Assembly (NCBI RefSeq): GCF_021283545.2
Contig: NZ_CP128540.1
Location: 5,678,501 to 5,742,500 of the forward strand
DNA from: Pseudomonas alloputida
GTDB taxonomy: Bacteria; Pseudomonadota; Gammaproteobacteria; Pseudomonadales; Pseudomonadaceae
Length of the DNA stretch: 64,000 nucleotides
Direction of reading: 5' to 3'
Position numbers and translations under genes: made by a program. Positions 34,170-44,133 of the stretch are shown piece after piece (position 1 is the first letter of the stretch; each line of letters starts with the position of its first letter). The notes below the pieces were generated by a model. It was not told where the DNA came from and ran no database searches. It saw only the letters and a program-made list of their open reading frames with translations.

Positions 34170-35473
34170 GGCGCCACTCCTTTACGTGGGGTCACACCGG
34201 TACGGCTGATACGGATCAGCCCACGCGGTCGCCAGATCATCATCAGCACCATCAGCACGCCGAACAGCAGCACCCGGTACTCGGAGAAGCTGCGCAGCAG
34301 TTCCGGCGCCACGGTCAGCACGAACGCCGCGATGACCACACCCACGGTCGAGCCCATGCCACCCAGCACGACGATGGCGAGGATCAGCGCCGACTCGAAA
34401 AATGTGAACGACGACGGGTTGACGAAGCCCTGGTAGGTGGCGAAGAACACCCCGGCCAGACCGGCAGTCGAGGCGCCCAGGGTAAAGGCCGACAGCTTGA
34501 CCAGCACGTGGTTCAGGCCCATCGAACGGCAGGCAATCTCGTCTTCGCGCAGCGCTTCCCAGGCCCGGCCGACCGGCATGCGAGTCAGGCGATGCTTGAT
34601 GTACAGCACTGCCAGCACGACCATGAACAGCACCGCGTAGATGAACACGAACTTGAGGCTGGCGTTGTACTCGAAGCCGAAGAACTCGTGGATCGGCACC
34701 CCGCCATCCTTGGCCCGGCGGCCGAACTCAAGGCCGAAGAAGGTGGGTGAAGGTGCCGGCATGCCGTTGGGGCCACCGGTGAACGATAGCCAGTTGTTCA
34801 GCACCAGGCGAATGATCTCGCCAAAGCCCAGCGTCACGATCGCCAGGTAGTCACCGTGCATGCGCAACACCGGGAAGCCGAGGATGCACCCCGCCAGCGC
34901 CGCAGCGATGGCCGCCAGCGGCAGCACGCTCCAGAAGCCCAGCCCCAGGTACTGGTAACCCAGCGCCAGGCCGTAGGCACCGATGGCATAGAACGCCACG
35001 TAACCCAGGTCGAGCAGGCCGGCCAGGCCGACCACGATGTTCAGGCCAAGGCCCAGCAATACGTAGATCAGGCCGAGGATGACCACGGTCAGCAGGTACT
35101 TGTTGGCGAAGATCGGGAAAACGATGGCAATCACGATCAGCGCGGGGATGATGTAACGCAGGCGCGACTTGTAGTCCGGTGCGGTCACATGCACGCCCGA
35201 GCCACCGCTGTCGAAGCCCAGGAGCATGCGCTGCCCGGGGGCAGTCTGCAGGAACAGGCTGAGCAGGAAGCGCCCCACCATCACACCGCCGACCAGCCAG
35301 GCCACGCGGCGCGGCTCGGCATTGAAGGTGTAGCCGTCGAGCACCACACCAACGACCGGACCAAACACGATAAGTGCCAGCAGGCCAGCGACAATGGTCT
35401 CCAGCAGGCTGCGTTTAAGGTCGAAACCCTTGGTTTCGCTAATAGAGGCAGTTTTGGCAACGGACATGTTCAC
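34166..35473 (-). CDS. livM: Branched-chain amino acid ABC transporter permease LivM/BraE
   Basis: 435-residue inner-membrane permease with about ten TM segments; conserved LNIVVGLAGLLDLGYVAFYAIGAYGLAL and LALVTLGFGEIIRLVLNNW-type motifs (here YLAIVTLGFGEIIRLVLNNWLSFTGGPNG), and EDEIACRSMGLN. An N-terminal section of about 110 residues with two TM segments before the core is normal for pseudomonad LivM. Overlaps livH by 4 bases. Confidence 0.94.
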   Translation of the reverse strand: MNMSVAKTASISETKGFDLKRSLLETIVAGLLALIVFGPVVGVVLDGYTFNAEPRRVAWLVGGVMVGRFLLSLFLQTAPGQRMLLGFDSGGSGVHVTAPDYKSRLRYIIPALIVIAIVFPIFANKYLLTVVILGLIYVLLGLGLNIVVGLAGLLDLGYVAFYAIGAYGLALGYQYLGLGFWSVLPLAAIAAALAGCILGFPVLRMHGDYLAIVTLGFGEIIRLVLNNWLSFTGGPNGMPAPSPTFFGLEFGRRAKDGGVPIHEFFGFEYNASLKFVFIYAVLFMVVLAVLYIKHRLTRMPVGRAWEALREDEIACRSMGLNHVLVKLSAFTLGASTAGLAGVFFATYQGFVNPSSFTFFESALILAIVVLGGMGSTVGVVIAAFVLTVAPELLRSFSEYRVLLFGVLMVLMMIWRPRGLIRISRTGVTPRKGVAP

Positions 35474-36384
35474 ACCTTAGCCACGAGCGGGCGACCCAGC
35501 AGGCCTTGTGGGCGGAAGATAAGGATCATCACCAGCAGCGAGAAGCTGAACACATCCTTGTAGTCGGAGTTGATCAGGCCTGAGAACAGCGACTCGGAAA
35601 TTCCCAGGATGATCCCGCCGAGCATGGCACCCGGCAGCGAGCCGATACCCCCGAGCACTGCGGCAGTGAACGCCTTGATACCGATGATGAAGCCGGCGTA
35701 GAAGTCGAAGGTGCCGTAGTTCATGGTGATGAGCACGCCGGCCAGGGCGGCCATCACTGCACCGATGACGAACACGTAGGAGATTACCCGGTCGGTGTTG
35801 ATACCCAGGATCGAGGCCATCTTGCGGTCTTGCTGGGTAGCACGGCACATGCGGCCGAGCTTGGTGTACTTGATCACGTAGGTCAGCAGGCCCATGCCGA
35901 CAAAGGCCGCCACCAGGATGAAGATCTTGGTATAAGTCAGTTGCACGAAGCCGGACCCGACTTCGACACGCATGGCGCCTTCCAGCAGGGTTGGCACGCC
36001 TTGCTGGCGGGCGCCCTGGCTGATCTGTGCGTAGTTCTGCAGGATCAGCGAAATGCCGATGGCACTGATCAGCGGTGCCAGGCGGGTGGAGTTACGCAGC
36101 GGTTTGTAGGCGATGCGCTCGATGGTGAAACCATAAACGCCGGTGACGACGATGGTGAACAACAAGGTGCCCAGCATCAGCAGGGGGAACGATTCGACAC
36201 CGAAGTAAGCCAGCAATGCCAGGCTGATCGCCGCGAGGTAAGCGGAGATCATGTACACCTCGCCGTGCGCGAAGTTGATCATGCCGATAATGCCATAGAC
36301 CATTGTGTAGCCGATGGCGATCAGGCCATAGACCGACCCGAGGGTCAGGCCGTTGACCAGTTGCTGCAGGAAAATACCATCCAT
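35470..36384 (-). CDS. livH: Branched-chain amino acid ABC transporter permease LivH/BraD
   Basis: 304-residue permease, eight TM segments; LQQLVNGLTLGSVYGLIAIGYTMVYGIIGMINFAHGEVYM is the LivH signature. It is first of the livHMGF block; the separate binding-protein gene lies 154 bases upstream. Its Shine-Dalgarno (AGGTGAG) lies within a 9-bp perfect hairpin (see 36388-36411), a possible translational control. Confidence 0.95.
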   Translation of the reverse strand: MDGIFLQQLVNGLTLGSVYGLIAIGYTMVYGIIGMINFAHGEVYMISAYLAAISLALLAYFGVESFPLLMLGTLLFTIVVTGVYGFTIERIAYKPLRNSTRLAPLISAIGISLILQNYAQISQGARQQGVPTLLEGAMRVEVGSGFVQLTYTKIFILVAAFVGMGLLTYVIKYTKLGRMCRATQQDRKMASILGINTDRVISYVFVIGAVMAALAGVLITMNYGTFDFYAGFIIGIKAFTAAVLGGIGSLPGAMLGGIILGISESLFSGLINSDYKDVFSFSLLVMILIFRPQGLLGRPLVAKV

Positions 36385-36387
36385 AAC

Positions 36388-36411
36388 GCAATCTCACCTG
36401 ATTGAGATTGC
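36388..36411 (-). promoter_or_regulatory. Hairpin sequestering the livH Shine-Dalgarno
   Basis: On the minus strand GCAATCTCA-ATCAGG-TGAGATTGC is a 9-bp perfect stem with a 6-base loop; the Shine-Dalgarno AGGTGAG starts in the loop and continues into the 3' arm, 9 bases before the livH ATG. This could limit livHMGF translation relative to the binding protein. Confidence 0.6.
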
Positions 36412-36538
36412 ACGAGCGCCGACCACGGCGCGGGCCACCTGTGCGGGGCCCTCGCAGCGCAGAACTGTGCAGATCTACGAATAAAGACAGGTACCGCGGG
36501 GCTTGGGCCCGAGCAACCGCCCGGGCCGCGGGCCGTTG

Positions 36539-37675
36539 TTATTTTTGTTTTTCCAGCTGGTGGTATTTACCGGTCTTGTCCCACTGGTAGACCACGTAGT
36601 CGGAGACGGTCAGGTCGCCCTTGCTGTCCCACTTCTTCTCACCCATGACGGTCTGCACCGGGTTGGCCTTGAGCCACTTGGCAGCGTCCTCGCCCTTGTT
36701 CGACTTCGCGCCATTGAAAGCGGCAGCCAGAGCCTGCAGCGAAGCGTAGGCGTACAGGGTGTAGCCCTCAGGTTCGGTGCCGGCCTTGCGGAACTCCTCC
36801 ACCACCGCCTTGCTGTCTGGCAGCAGGCGCGGGTCGGCACCGAAGGTCATGTACACGCCGTCAACGTATTGCGCGCCGCCGGCGGTAGACACCAGTTCGT
36901 CGGTGACGATGCCATCATCGGACATGAACTTGACGTCCTTCAGGCCTTGCTCGCGCAGCTGGCGTACCAGCGGGCCGGCTTCCGGGTGCAGGCCGCCGAA
37001 GTAGACCACGTCGGCACCGGTAGAGCGGATCTTGGTGACCACCGCGCTGAAGTCTTTCTCGCCACGGGTCAGGCCTTCGTACAGCACAGGCTTCACGCCG
37101 CGTTTTTCCAGCTGCGCCTTGGTCGCGTCAGCCAGGCCCTGGCCGTAGGTGTCCTTGTCGTGCAACACCGCAACCTTCTTGCCCTTGAGCACGTCGACGA
37201 TGTAGTCGCCAGCGACGATACCCTGCTGGTCGTCACGGCCGCACATGCGGAACATGGCACTCAGGCCGCGCTCAGTGACCTGTGGGTTGGTGGAGCCTGG
37301 GGTGATGGCGATCACGCCCGCCTCGTCATATACCTCGGACGCCGGGATCGTGTTGGAGGAACAGAAGTGGCCCACCACGCCAATCACCTTGTCCTGATCG
37401 ACCAGGCGGTTGGCCACGGCCACGGCTTGCTTCGGTTCACAGGCGTCATCGCCTTTGACCAGGACGATTTTCTCGCCATTCACGCCACCAGCGGCGTTGA
37501 TCTTGTCAGCCGCTGCCTGCGCACCTTTCATGTACTGCTCGCCAAACGCTGCGTTTGCCCCAGTCATGGGGCCCGCTACACCGATCTTGACGTCGGCCTG
37601 AACATACGAAGAAACACCCAGTGCCGTAGCTACGGCCAGAGCCAGGAAACCTTTCTTGTAAAACGTCTGCGACAT
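36539..37675 (-). CDS. Branched-chain amino acid-binding protein LivK/BraC
   Basis: 378-residue periplasmic binding protein. Signal peptide (KGFLALAVATALGVSSYVQA) then DVKIGVAGPMTGANAAFGEQYMKGAQAAADKINAAGG, the LivJ/LivK start; the disulfide-type DDACEPKQAVAVANRLV is present. It delivers Leu/Ile/Val (and in P. aeruginosa also Ala/Thr) to LivHMGF. GC-rich inverted repeats in the 154-base gap to livH (for example GCCCG...CGGGC near 36510-36530) may attenuate read-through so the binding protein is made in excess. Confidence 0.93.
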   Translation of the reverse strand: MSQTFYKKGFLALAVATALGVSSYVQADVKIGVAGPMTGANAAFGEQYMKGAQAAADKINAAGGVNGEKIVLVKGDDACEPKQAVAVANRLVDQDKVIGVVGHFCSSNTIPASEVYDEAGVIAITPGSTNPQVTERGLSAMFRMCGRDDQQGIVAGDYIVDVLKGKKVAVLHDKDTYGQGLADATKAQLEKRGVKPVLYEGLTRGEKDFSAVVTKIRSTGADVVYFGGLHPEAGPLVRQLREQGLKDVKFMSDDGIVTDELVSTAGGAQYVDGVYMTFGADPRLLPDSKAVVEEFRKAGTEPEGYTLYAYASLQALAAAFNGAKSNKGEDAAKWLKANPVQTVMGEKKWDSKGDLTVSDYVVYQWDKTGKYHQLEKQK

Positions 37676-38187
37676 GAGGTGGTGCTCCTAGAGTTTTTTT
37701 GGTTGGCACTACAACTTCTCAGCCCGGTACTCAGAGCAAGGGCCGTGCCATCGGTTTTGTCTTCCGGGAAAACACACTGTGAAGGGTGCCGGTAGGCGAC
37801 GGGCGGCCTTTTCTTTATTGAGCGTGCAACCGTCTGCCACGCGGCAGGCGCCACCACACGTACAGACAAGGAGCAACCGTCGAGTGCCATCATTGCAACC
37901 CTGGCAAGTGTTTACGTGCAACCGCCCTGTAACAGCAGACGTCACCGAACTGCACACCGCTGGTGCGCGACTGCTACAGGCGGCACCGTTTCAAGGCTAG
38001 CTGGTGCACGGAAAAACACCTCTGTTTTGGCTGTTTCGGCCTCTTCACGGGTACGCCAGCTCCCACAATAGGAGCAAGTCCCCGCACCGTGTAGGAGCGG
38101 GCTTGCCCGCGAAGAGGCCGGAACAGCCACACAAGGTGGAAAAGGCTGGCACAATGTCCGCCAATCGCCGCTTCCGGAGCCCCCTTG
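37676..38187. other. Intergenic region upstream of livK and pncB
   Basis: 512 bases between divergent genes. The first 300 bases upstream of livK hold its leader and promoter but no motif I can name with confidence. From 38034 to 38131 there is a REP pair. The pncB Shine-Dalgarno GGAGC lies near 38175. No gene supported. Confidence 0.5.
38034..38131. repeat. REP pair
   Basis: TTTCGGCCTCTTCACGGGTA CGCCAGCTCCCACA and the inverse GTAGGAGCGGGCTTGCCCGC GAAGAGGCCGGAACAGCC, about 30 bases apart. The left copy is degenerate. Confidence 0.83.
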
Positions 38188-39393
38188 ATGAGCGAAAGCG
38201 CATTCGCCGAGCGCATCGTGCACAACCTGCTCGACACCGACTTCTACAAACTCACCATGATGCAGGGTGTGCTGCACAACTACCCGGACGCCGACGTCGA
38301 ATGGGAATTCCGCTGCCGCAACGGTGAGGACCTGCGCCCCTACCTCGGCGAAATTCGCAATCAGCTCGAACGGCTTGCCGACCTCACCCTGGACGATGGC
38401 CAGCTGGCCTTCCTCGAACGCATCAGCTTCCTCAAGCCCGACTTTTTACGCTTTCTGCGCCTGTTCCGCTTCAATCTGCGTTACGTGCACGTCGGCATCG
38501 AAAATGATCAGCTGTTCCTGCGCCTGAAAGGTCCGTGGCTGCATGTGATCCTGTTCGAAGTGCCGCTGCTGGCCATCATCAGCGAAGTACGCAACCGCAA
38601 TCTGCACCCGCACATGCGCCTGGCCGAGGCGCGGGACCAGTTGTACCGCAAGTTCGACTGGCTGCGTGCGCATGCCAGCGACGACGAGCTGGCCGAACTG
38701 CAGGTGGCCGACTTCGGCACCCGCCGGCGCTTTTCCAGCCGCGTGCAGGAGGAAGTGGCAAGGGTGCTGCGCGACGACTTCCCCGGCCGTTTTGTCGGCA
38801 CCAGCAACGTCGACCTGGCATGGAAACTGGATATCAAGCCGCTGGGCACCATGGCCCACGAGTGGATCATGGCCCACCAGCAGCTCGGCCCACGGCTGAT
38901 CGACAGCCAGATCGCTGCGCTGGACTGCTGGGTACGCGAGTACCGCGGCCTGCTCGGCATCGCCCTGACCGACTGCATCACCATGGATGCCTTCCTCGGC
39001 GATTTCGACCTGTACTTCGCCAAGCTGTTCGACGGCCTGCGCCATGATTCGGGCGAGCCGGTAGCCTGGGCGGAGAAGGCCATTGCCCATTACCAGAAAC
39101 TGGGTATCGACCCGATGACCAAGACGCTGGTGTTTTCCGACGGCCTCAACCTGACCCGCTCGCTGGAAATTTTCCGCGCCCTGCGCGGACGCATCAACGT
39201 CAGCTTTGGCATCGGCACCAACCTGACCTGCGACATCCCAGGTGTGGCCCCCATGAACATCGTGCTTAAAATGACCGACTGCAACGGCGCGCCGGTGGCC
39301 AAGATCTCTGACGAAGCCGCCAAGACCCAGTGCCGCGACGAGAACTTCGTCGCCTACATGCGTCACGTATTCAAAGTCCCCAGCAAGGAGTAA
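38188..39393 (+). CDS. pncB: Nicotinate phosphoribosyltransferase
   Basis: 401-residue cytoplasmic enzyme of NAD salvage (nicotinate plus PRPP plus ATP to NaMN). [30 protein letters not shown] is the family N-terminus; [32 protein letters not shown] and [19 protein letters not shown] (the active-site His/Ser region) follow. The ATG at 38188 was preferred to the adjacent TTG. nadE begins 3 bases after the stop, an NAD salvage operon. Confidence 0.95.
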   Translation: MSESAFAERIVHNLLDTDFYKLTMMQGVLHNYPDADVEWEFRCRNGEDLRPYLGEIRNQLERLADLTLDDGQLAFLERISFLKPDFLRFLRLFRFNLRYVHVGIENDQLFLRLKGPWLHVILFEVPLLAIISEVRNRNLHPHMRLAEARDQLYRKFDWLRAHASDDELAELQVADFGTRRRFSSRVQEEVARVLRDDFPGRFVGTSNVDLAWKLDIKPLGTMAHEWIMAHQQLGPRLIDSQIAALDCWVREYRGLLGIALTDCITMDAFLGDFDLYFAKLFDGLRHDSGEPVAWAEKAIAHYQKLGIDPMTKTLVFSDGLNLTRSLEIFRALRGRINVSFGIGTNLTCDIPGVAPMNIVLKMTDCNGAPVAKISDEAAKTQCRDENFVAYMRHVFKVPSKE

Positions 39394-39396
39394 CCC

Positions 39397-40224
39397 ATGC
39401 AAGCGGTTCAGCAAGAGATTGCCCAGGCGCTGAAGGTACAGCCGCCGTTCGCCGACGCGGCAGCGCTCGAGGCCGAAGTCGCCCGACGGGTGGCGTTCAT
39501 CAAGGACTGTCTGGCCAATGCTCGACTCAAGACCTTGGTGCTGGGCATCAGCGGTGGCGTCGACTCACTGACTGCCGCCCTGCTCGCCCAGCGCGCCATC
39601 AACGAGCTGCGCGCCGAGACCGGCGACAAGGCCTACACCTTCATTGCCGTGCGCCTGCCGTACCAGGTACAGCATGACGAGCATGACGCCCAGGCATGCC
39701 TGGAAGTTATCAAGGCAGATGAAGTTCACACGGTGGATATCGCCCCGGCAGTGCGTGCATTGGCAGCTGAAGTGGCGGCGTTGAAGAACGGCTCGCCGAC
39801 GTTGGTGGACTTCGTGGTGGGCAACGTCAAGGCACGCACCCGGATGGTCGCCCAGTACACCATCGCTGGCGCCCGCGCAGGTCTGGTGATCGGTACCGAC
39901 CACGCGGCCGAGGCAGTAATGGGCTTCTTTACCAAGTTTGGTGATGGTGCCTGCGACCTCGCGCCGTTGAGTGGGCTGGTGAAGAATCAGGTGCGGGCGA
40001 TTGCGCGCAGCTTCGGTGCGCCGGAGTCACTGGTGGAAAAGGTGCCAACGGCCGACCTGGAAGACCTGGAGCCGGGCAAGCCGGACGAGGCGTCACATGG
40101 CGTGACCTACGCGCAGATCGATGCCTTCCTGCATGGGCAGCCGGTTGACCAGGCAGCGTTCGACATCATCGTCGCCACCTACCGCAAGACCCAGCACAAG
40201 CGCGAACTGCCGTTCGCTCCTTGA
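39397..40224 (+). CDS. nadE: Ammonia-dependent NAD+ synthetase
   Basis: 275 residues, the same as E. coli NadE. ATP-pyrophosphatase P-loop [17 protein letters not shown] (SGGVDS at about residues 51-56), [42 protein letters not shown] and the C-terminal [17 protein letters not shown]. It lacks a glutaminase domain, so it uses ammonia directly. Adjacent to pncB: nicotinate to NaMN (PncB), then, after NadD elsewhere, NaAD to NAD. Confidence 0.95.
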   Translation: MQAVQQEIAQALKVQPPFADAAALEAEVARRVAFIKDCLANARLKTLVLGISGGVDSLTAALLAQRAINELRAETGDKAYTFIAVRLPYQVQHDEHDAQACLEVIKADEVHTVDIAPAVRALAAEVAALKNGSPTLVDFVVGNVKARTRMVAQYTIAGARAGLVIGTDHAAEAVMGFFTKFGDGACDLAPLSGLVKNQVRAIARSFGAPESLVEKVPTADLEDLEPGKPDEASHGVTYAQIDAFLHGQPVDQAAFDIIVATYRKTQHKRELPFAP

Positions 40225-40229
40225 TAAGT

Positions 40230-40313
40230 GGCCTGCAGGAGCGGGTTCACCCGCGAATACGAGGGTGAACCCACCGACGCATTCGCGGGTGAACCCGCTC
40301 CTGCAGGGTTCGC
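40230..40313. repeat. REP pair (divergent orientation)
   Basis: GCAGGAGCGGGTTCACCCGC GAATACG and CGCATTCGCGGGTGAACCCG CTCCTGCAGG flank GAGGGTGAACCCACCGA; arms are inverted relative to each other between convergent nadE and azurin. Confidence 0.84.
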
Positions 40314-40326
40314 CGTCAGCCTTTGA

Positions 40327-40779
40327 TTACTTGACGATGACCTTGCCTTTCATCATCGAGATGTGGCCCGGGAAGGTGCAGAAGAAGCTGTAGTCACCAC
40401 CGGCTTCCAGCTTGGAAGTGTCGAACTTCACTTCGGTTTCTTTCTCAGGCGCGCCGATCATCTTGGTGTGGGCGATGATCGCGGCGTTGTCAGCCTTCAG
40501 ATAGTCCTTATCCAGACCCTGACTCATGCCTTCGGTGGCAATGGCCTGCATGTCGGCAGTCTTGCTGATCACCAGGTTGTGGCCCATGACGTTCTTCGGC
40601 AGGTTGCCAGAGTGGGTCAGTTTGACGGTGAATTCCTTGCAGCTCTTGTCGACAGTGAATTCCTTGCTGGTGTAGGACATCTGGTCAGTCGAGTCGACAG
40701 TGACCGAGCACTCGGCGGCGAAGACAGAAGCGCTGGCGAGGGTCAGCAGGGATACCGCTACAGCTTTCGCAAACATCAT
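40327..40779 (-). CDS. azu: Azurin
   Basis: 150-residue precursor of the periplasmic blue copper electron carrier. Signal peptide ends VFAA; mature [20 protein letters not shown]. Copper ligands: His in VMGHNLVI (mature His46), Cys and His in [12 protein letters not shown] (Cys112, His117) and the axial Met121; the Cys3-Cys26 disulfide pair (AECS, DKSC) is present. GGAGATTC precedes the first of two adjacent ATGs. An ANR/FNR-type site lies upstream (40839-40852), matching low-oxygen control known in P. aeruginosa. Confidence 0.95.
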   Translation of the reverse strand: MMFAKAVAVSLLTLASASVFAAECSVTVDSTDQMSYTSKEFTVDKSCKEFTVKLTHSGNLPKNVMGHNLVISKTADMQAIATEGMSQGLDKDYLKADNAAIIAHTKMIGAPEKETEVKFDTSKLEAGGDYSFFCTFPGHISMMKGKVIVK

Positions 40780-40838
40780 GAATCTCCTTGGCAGGGTTTT
40801 ATCAATTGCGAGACTGCCTGAAACCGTTCAGCCCCTTG

Positions 40839-40852
40839 CTGATATGGGTCAA
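40839..40852 (-). promoter_or_regulatory. ANR/FNR-type box upstream of azurin
   Basis: Minus-strand TTGACCCATATCAG fits TTGAY-N4-ATCAR. It is centred about 66 bases before the azurin ATG; an activator at -41.5 would put the start site near 40804. It is part of a wider CCCCTTG-N11-CAAGGGG dyad. ANR control of azurin is known in P. aeruginosa. Confidence 0.65.
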
Positions 40853-40892
40853 GGGGGCGTCAAGAGGCCAGCCAGTAGAATTGTTCAATGGA

Positions 40893-40902
40893 TTGTATAC
40901 AA
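40893..40902. promoter_or_regulatory. GntR-type operator-like palindrome
   Basis: TTGTATACAA is a perfect 10-bp palindrome of the kind bound by FadR/VanR-subfamily GntR repressors. No GntR gene is in the window. It precedes the hairpin at 40910 and the 29-residue reading frame at 40973. Confidence 0.35.
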
Positions 40903-40909
40903 CAAATCT

Positions 40910-40932
40910 AAGGGCACATCATGCCCTTTTAT
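40910..40932 (+). terminator. Terminator-like hairpin
   Basis: AAGGGCA-CATCA-TGCCCTT followed by TTATT. Perfect 7-bp stem. No + strand gene ends just before it, so it may end a short transcript or be a relic. Confidence 0.5.
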
Positions 40933-40972
40933 TGGACGATGAGACAACCTCTCATTTAGGAGCAATACCAAA

Positions 40973-41062
40973 TGCCCATCTCCAACTTCCTCAATAGCCT
41001 GCTCGCCGCCTACGCCCACGGGGCCACAGGAGCCATCTGCGAATTCTCCCGGCCAGAATGAA
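40973..41062 (+). CDS. Possible 29-residue small protein or gene remnant
   Basis: ATG preceded by TTAGGAGCAATACCAA (good Shine-Dalgarno, slightly long spacing); encodes MPISNFLNSLLAAYAHGATG followed by AICEFSRPE and a TGA. It is too short to judge by coding bias. Together with the upstream palindrome and hairpin it could be a small regulated gene or the start of a decayed one. Unknown function. Confidence 0.3.
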
Positions 41063-41124
41063 CCGGCCTTGGAAGTGACCGGCATGCGCCGTAACCTGTG
41101 CGCCTCAGTGACAGGAGATGAGCA

Positions 41125-41712
41125 ATGCCCGTACGTTCCGTTTGTGTGTTCTGCGGCGCCAGCATGGGCGCCAACCCTGCCTACCGTGAAGCAGCCGTCG
41201 CGCTGGGCCAGGCCATTGCCCGCCGCGGCTTGACCCTGGTGTATGGCGGTGGCGCGGTCGGCTTGATGGGTGTGGTGGCCGACGCGGCCATGGCGGCCGG
41301 TGGCGAAGTGGTCGGGATCATCCCGCAGAGCCTGCTGGACGCTGAAGTCGGCCACAAGGGCCTGACCCGCCTGGAAGTGGTGGATGGCATGCATGCGCGC
41401 AAGGCCCGCATGGCCGAGCTGAGCGATGCATTCATTGCCTTGCCGGGTGGGCTGGGTACGCTGGAGGAACTGTTCGAAGTGTGGACCTGGGGGCAGCTGG
41501 GCTATCACGCCAAGCCGCTCGGGCTACTGGATGTGAACGGTTTCTACGACAAGCTGGGCGGGTTCCTCGACCATATCGTCGAAGAAGGTTTCGTGCGCCC
41601 GCAACACCGGGCGATGTTGCTGCTGGGGCAGCAGCCGGACGAGCTGCTGGAAGGGATGGACAGCTTTGTGGCGCCGGTCGCGCCTAAGTGGGTCGACAAG
41701 CAGCCTGACTGA
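41125..41712 (+). CDS. LOG family cytokinin riboside 5'-monophosphate phosphoribohydrolase
   Basis: 195-residue Rossmann-fold nucleotide hydrolase. Signature [29 protein letters not shown] (PGGxGTxxE, about residues 109-117) and [26 protein letters not shown] proteins release the base from nucleoside monophosphates (cytokinin activation in plants; AMP hydrolysis in bacteria). GGAGATGAGCA precedes the ATG. Convergent with ygiQ across a REP pair. Confidence 0.9.
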   Translation: MPVRSVCVFCGASMGANPAYREAAVALGQAIARRGLTLVYGGGAVGLMGVVADAAMAAGGEVVGIIPQSLLDAEVGHKGLTRLEVVDGMHARKARMAELSDAFIALPGGLGTLEELFEVWTWGQLGYHAKPLGLLDVNGFYDKLGGFLDHIVEEGFVRPQHRAMLLLGQQPDELLEGMDSFVAPVAPKWVDKQPD

Positions 41713-41732
41713 AGCTGAGACTTTTGGGACCG

Positions 41733-41818
41733 CTTCGCGGTCCTTTCGCGACACAAGGCCGCTCCCACAAAGGCAATGGGGGAGCGGCCTTGTGTCGCGA
41801 TGGGCTGCAAAGCAGCCC
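41733..41818. repeat. REP pair
   Basis: TTTCGCGACACAAGGCCGCT CCCACA and its inverse GGGAGCGGCCTTGTGTCGCG ATGGGCTGCAAAGCAGCCCC, 12 bases apart, between convergent genes; preceded by GACCGCTTCGCGGTC. Confidence 0.86.
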
Positions 41819-41832
41819 CAATAGTCGATCAG

Positions 41833-44133
41833 TTAACGCGGAATGACAGGCTGACGCGGCTTCTTGTTGCCCTTGCCACCCTTGCTCGCCTCTTTGCGCT
41901 CCTTGGCAGCCTGCTGGTTACGCGCAAACGCCTCGGCCTTGGCCTTTTCGCGCTTGTCCCACGGCTTGCTGCCATCGCTGCCACGCGGCGGCAGGCCGGT
42001 GTGCTGGGTCAGGATCTTCTGGTCCTTGCCCACCTTGTGGCTCCCCGCCGGGGTCGAGTTCTTCCGGCGCGCGCTCTGATAAGTATCGGTCTGCGGCTGG
42101 TGCAGCGGGATCAGTTGGTGCTTGCCCGGCCCGATCAGGTCGGCTCGGCCCATACGCTGCAGCGCTTCACGCAGCATCGGCCAGCCCTTCGGGTCGTGGT
42201 AGCGCAAGAACGCCTTGTGCAGACGGCGTTGCTCGTCGCTCTTGACGATCTCCACCCCTTCGCTCTTGTAGGTCACCTTGCGCAGCGGGTTCTTGCCTGA
42301 GTGGTACATGGCCGTGGCCGAGGCCATTGGCGACGGGTAGAACGCCTGTACCTGGTCGGCGCGGAAGCCGTTGCCCTTCAGCCACAGGGCCAGGTTCATC
42401 ATGTCTTCGTCGGTGGTACCGGGGTGCGCGGCAATGAAGTACGGGATCAGGTACTGCTCCTTGCCCGCTTCTTTCGAGAACTTCTCGAACATGCGCTTGA
42501 AGCGGTCGTAGGTGCCGATACCCGGCTTCATCATCTTGTCCAGGGGGCCACGCTCGGTGTGCTCCGGGGCAATCTTCAGGTAGCCGCCAACGTGGTGGGT
42601 GACCAGTTCCTTGACGTACTCCGGCGATTCCACCGCCAGGTCGTAGCGCAGGCCGGAAGCAATCAGGATCTTTTTCACACCCGGCAAGGCACGGGCCTTG
42701 CGGTAAAGCTCGATCAACGAGCTGTGGTCGGTATTGAGGTTTTCGCAGATACCCGGGAATACGCACGACGGCTTGCGGCAGTACTTCTCGATTTCGGGGC
42801 TTTTGCAGGCGATGCGGTACATGTTGGCAGTCGGCCCGCCAAGGTCCGAGACCACGCCGGTGAAGCCCGGCACCTTGTCACGCATCTCTTCGATTTCGTG
42901 CAGGATCGACTCGTGCGAGCGGTTCTGGATGATGCGGCCTTCGTGCTCGGTGATCGAGCAGAAGGTACAGCCACCGAAGCAGCCACGCATGATGTTCACC
43001 GAGAAACGGATCATCTCGTAGGCCGGGATGCGCTCCTTGCCATAGGCCGGGTGCGGCACACGGGCGTATGGCATGCCGAACACGTAGTCCATTTCCTCGG
43101 TGCTCATGGGGATGGGTGGCGGGTTGAACCACACATCCACTTCACCGTGCTTCTGCACCAGCGCGCGAGCATTGCCCGGGTTGGTCTCCAGGTGCAGCAC
43201 GCGGTTGGCATGGGCATAGAGCACCGGGTCGTTACGCACCTTTTCGAACGATGGCAGGCGGATCACCGACTTTTCCCGGGTCACGGCCGGGCTGTCGAGA
43301 ATCTGCACCACCTTGGCTTCGTTCGGGTCTTCCTGGTCGCCCTTGGCCTGCTCGATGGCGCAGGCCTGGGTGTCCTGGGTGTTCACGTACGGGTTGATGA
43401 TCTTGTCAACGCGCCCCGGGCGGTCGATACGGGTGGAGTCGATCTCGTACCAGCCCTGCGGGGTATCGCGGCGCACGAAGGCGGTGCCGCGCACGTCGGT
43501 GATGGTCTCGATCTTCTCCCCGTTGGACAGGCGCTGGGCCACCTCGACCACCGCACGCTCGGCGTTGCCGAACAGCAGGATGTCGGCGCTGGCATCGATC
43601 AGGATCGAGTGACGAACCTTGTCCTGCCAGTAGTCGTAGTGGGCGATGCGGCGCAGCGAAGCCTCGATGCCGCCGAGCACGATCGGCACATGCTTGTAGG
43701 CCTCCTTGCAGCGCTGGCTATACACCAGGCTGGCACGGTCCGGACGGCTGCCGGCCAGGCCACCAGGGGTGTAGGCATCGTCGGAACGGATCTTCTTGTC
43801 CGCGGTGTAGCGGTTGATCATCGAGTCCATGTTGCCGGCGGCCACACCGAAGAACAGGTTCGGTTCGCCGAGCTTCATGAAGTCGTCTTTCGACTGCCAG
43901 TTCGGCTGGGCGATGATGCCCACGCGGAAGCCTTGGGCTTCCAGCAGACGGCCAATGATGGCCATGCCGAACGACGGATGGTCGACGTAGGCATCACCGG
44001 TCACGATGATGATGTCGCAGGAATCCCAGCCGAGCAGATCCATCTCCTCCCTGCTCATTGGCAGGAAAGGTGCTGGTCCGAAGCATTCGGCCCAGTACTT
44101 GGGATAGTCGTAGAGTGGTTTGGCTGCTTGCAT
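41833..44133 (-). CDS. YgiQ family radical SAM protein
   Basis: 766 residues. N-terminal YgiQ domain ([51 protein letters not shown]), then the radical SAM core with the 4Fe-4S motif CFGGCTFC (CX3CX2C) near residue 395 after FSVNIMRG. The C-terminal tail is lysine-rich ([21 protein letters not shown]). The ATG at 44133 was chosen because it matches the usual [18 protein letters not shown] start. The reaction is unknown in this family. Confidence 0.9.
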   Translation of the reverse strand: MQAAKPLYDYPKYWAECFGPAPFLPMSREEMDLLGWDSCDIIIVTGDAYVDHPSFGMAIIGRLLEAQGFRVGIIAQPNWQSKDDFMKLGEPNLFFGVAAGNMDSMINRYTADKKIRSDDAYTPGGLAGSRPDRASLVYSQRCKEAYKHVPIVLGGIEASLRRIAHYDYWQDKVRHSILIDASADILLFGNAERAVVEVAQRLSNGEKIETITDVRGTAFVRRDTPQGWYEIDSTRIDRPGRVDKIINPYVNTQDTQACAIEQAKGDQEDPNEAKVVQILDSPAVTREKSVIRLPSFEKVRNDPVLYAHANRVLHLETNPGNARALVQKHGEVDVWFNPPPIPMSTEEMDYVFGMPYARVPHPAYGKERIPAYEMIRFSVNIMRGCFGGCTFCSITEHEGRIIQNRSHESILHEIEEMRDKVPGFTGVVSDLGGPTANMYRIACKSPEIEKYCRKPSCVFPGICENLNTDHSSLIELYRKARALPGVKKILIASGLRYDLAVESPEYVKELVTHHVGGYLKIAPEHTERGPLDKMMKPGIGTYDRFKRMFEKFSKEAGKEQYLIPYFIAAHPGTTDEDMMNLALWLKGNGFRADQVQAFYPSPMASATAMYHSGKNPLRKVTYKSEGVEIVKSDEQRRLHKAFLRYHDPKGWPMLREALQRMGRADLIGPGKHQLIPLHQPQTDTYQSARRKNSTPAGSHKVGKDQKILTQHTGLPPRGSDGSKPWDKREKAKAEAFARNQQAAKERKEASKGGKGNKKPRQPVIPR

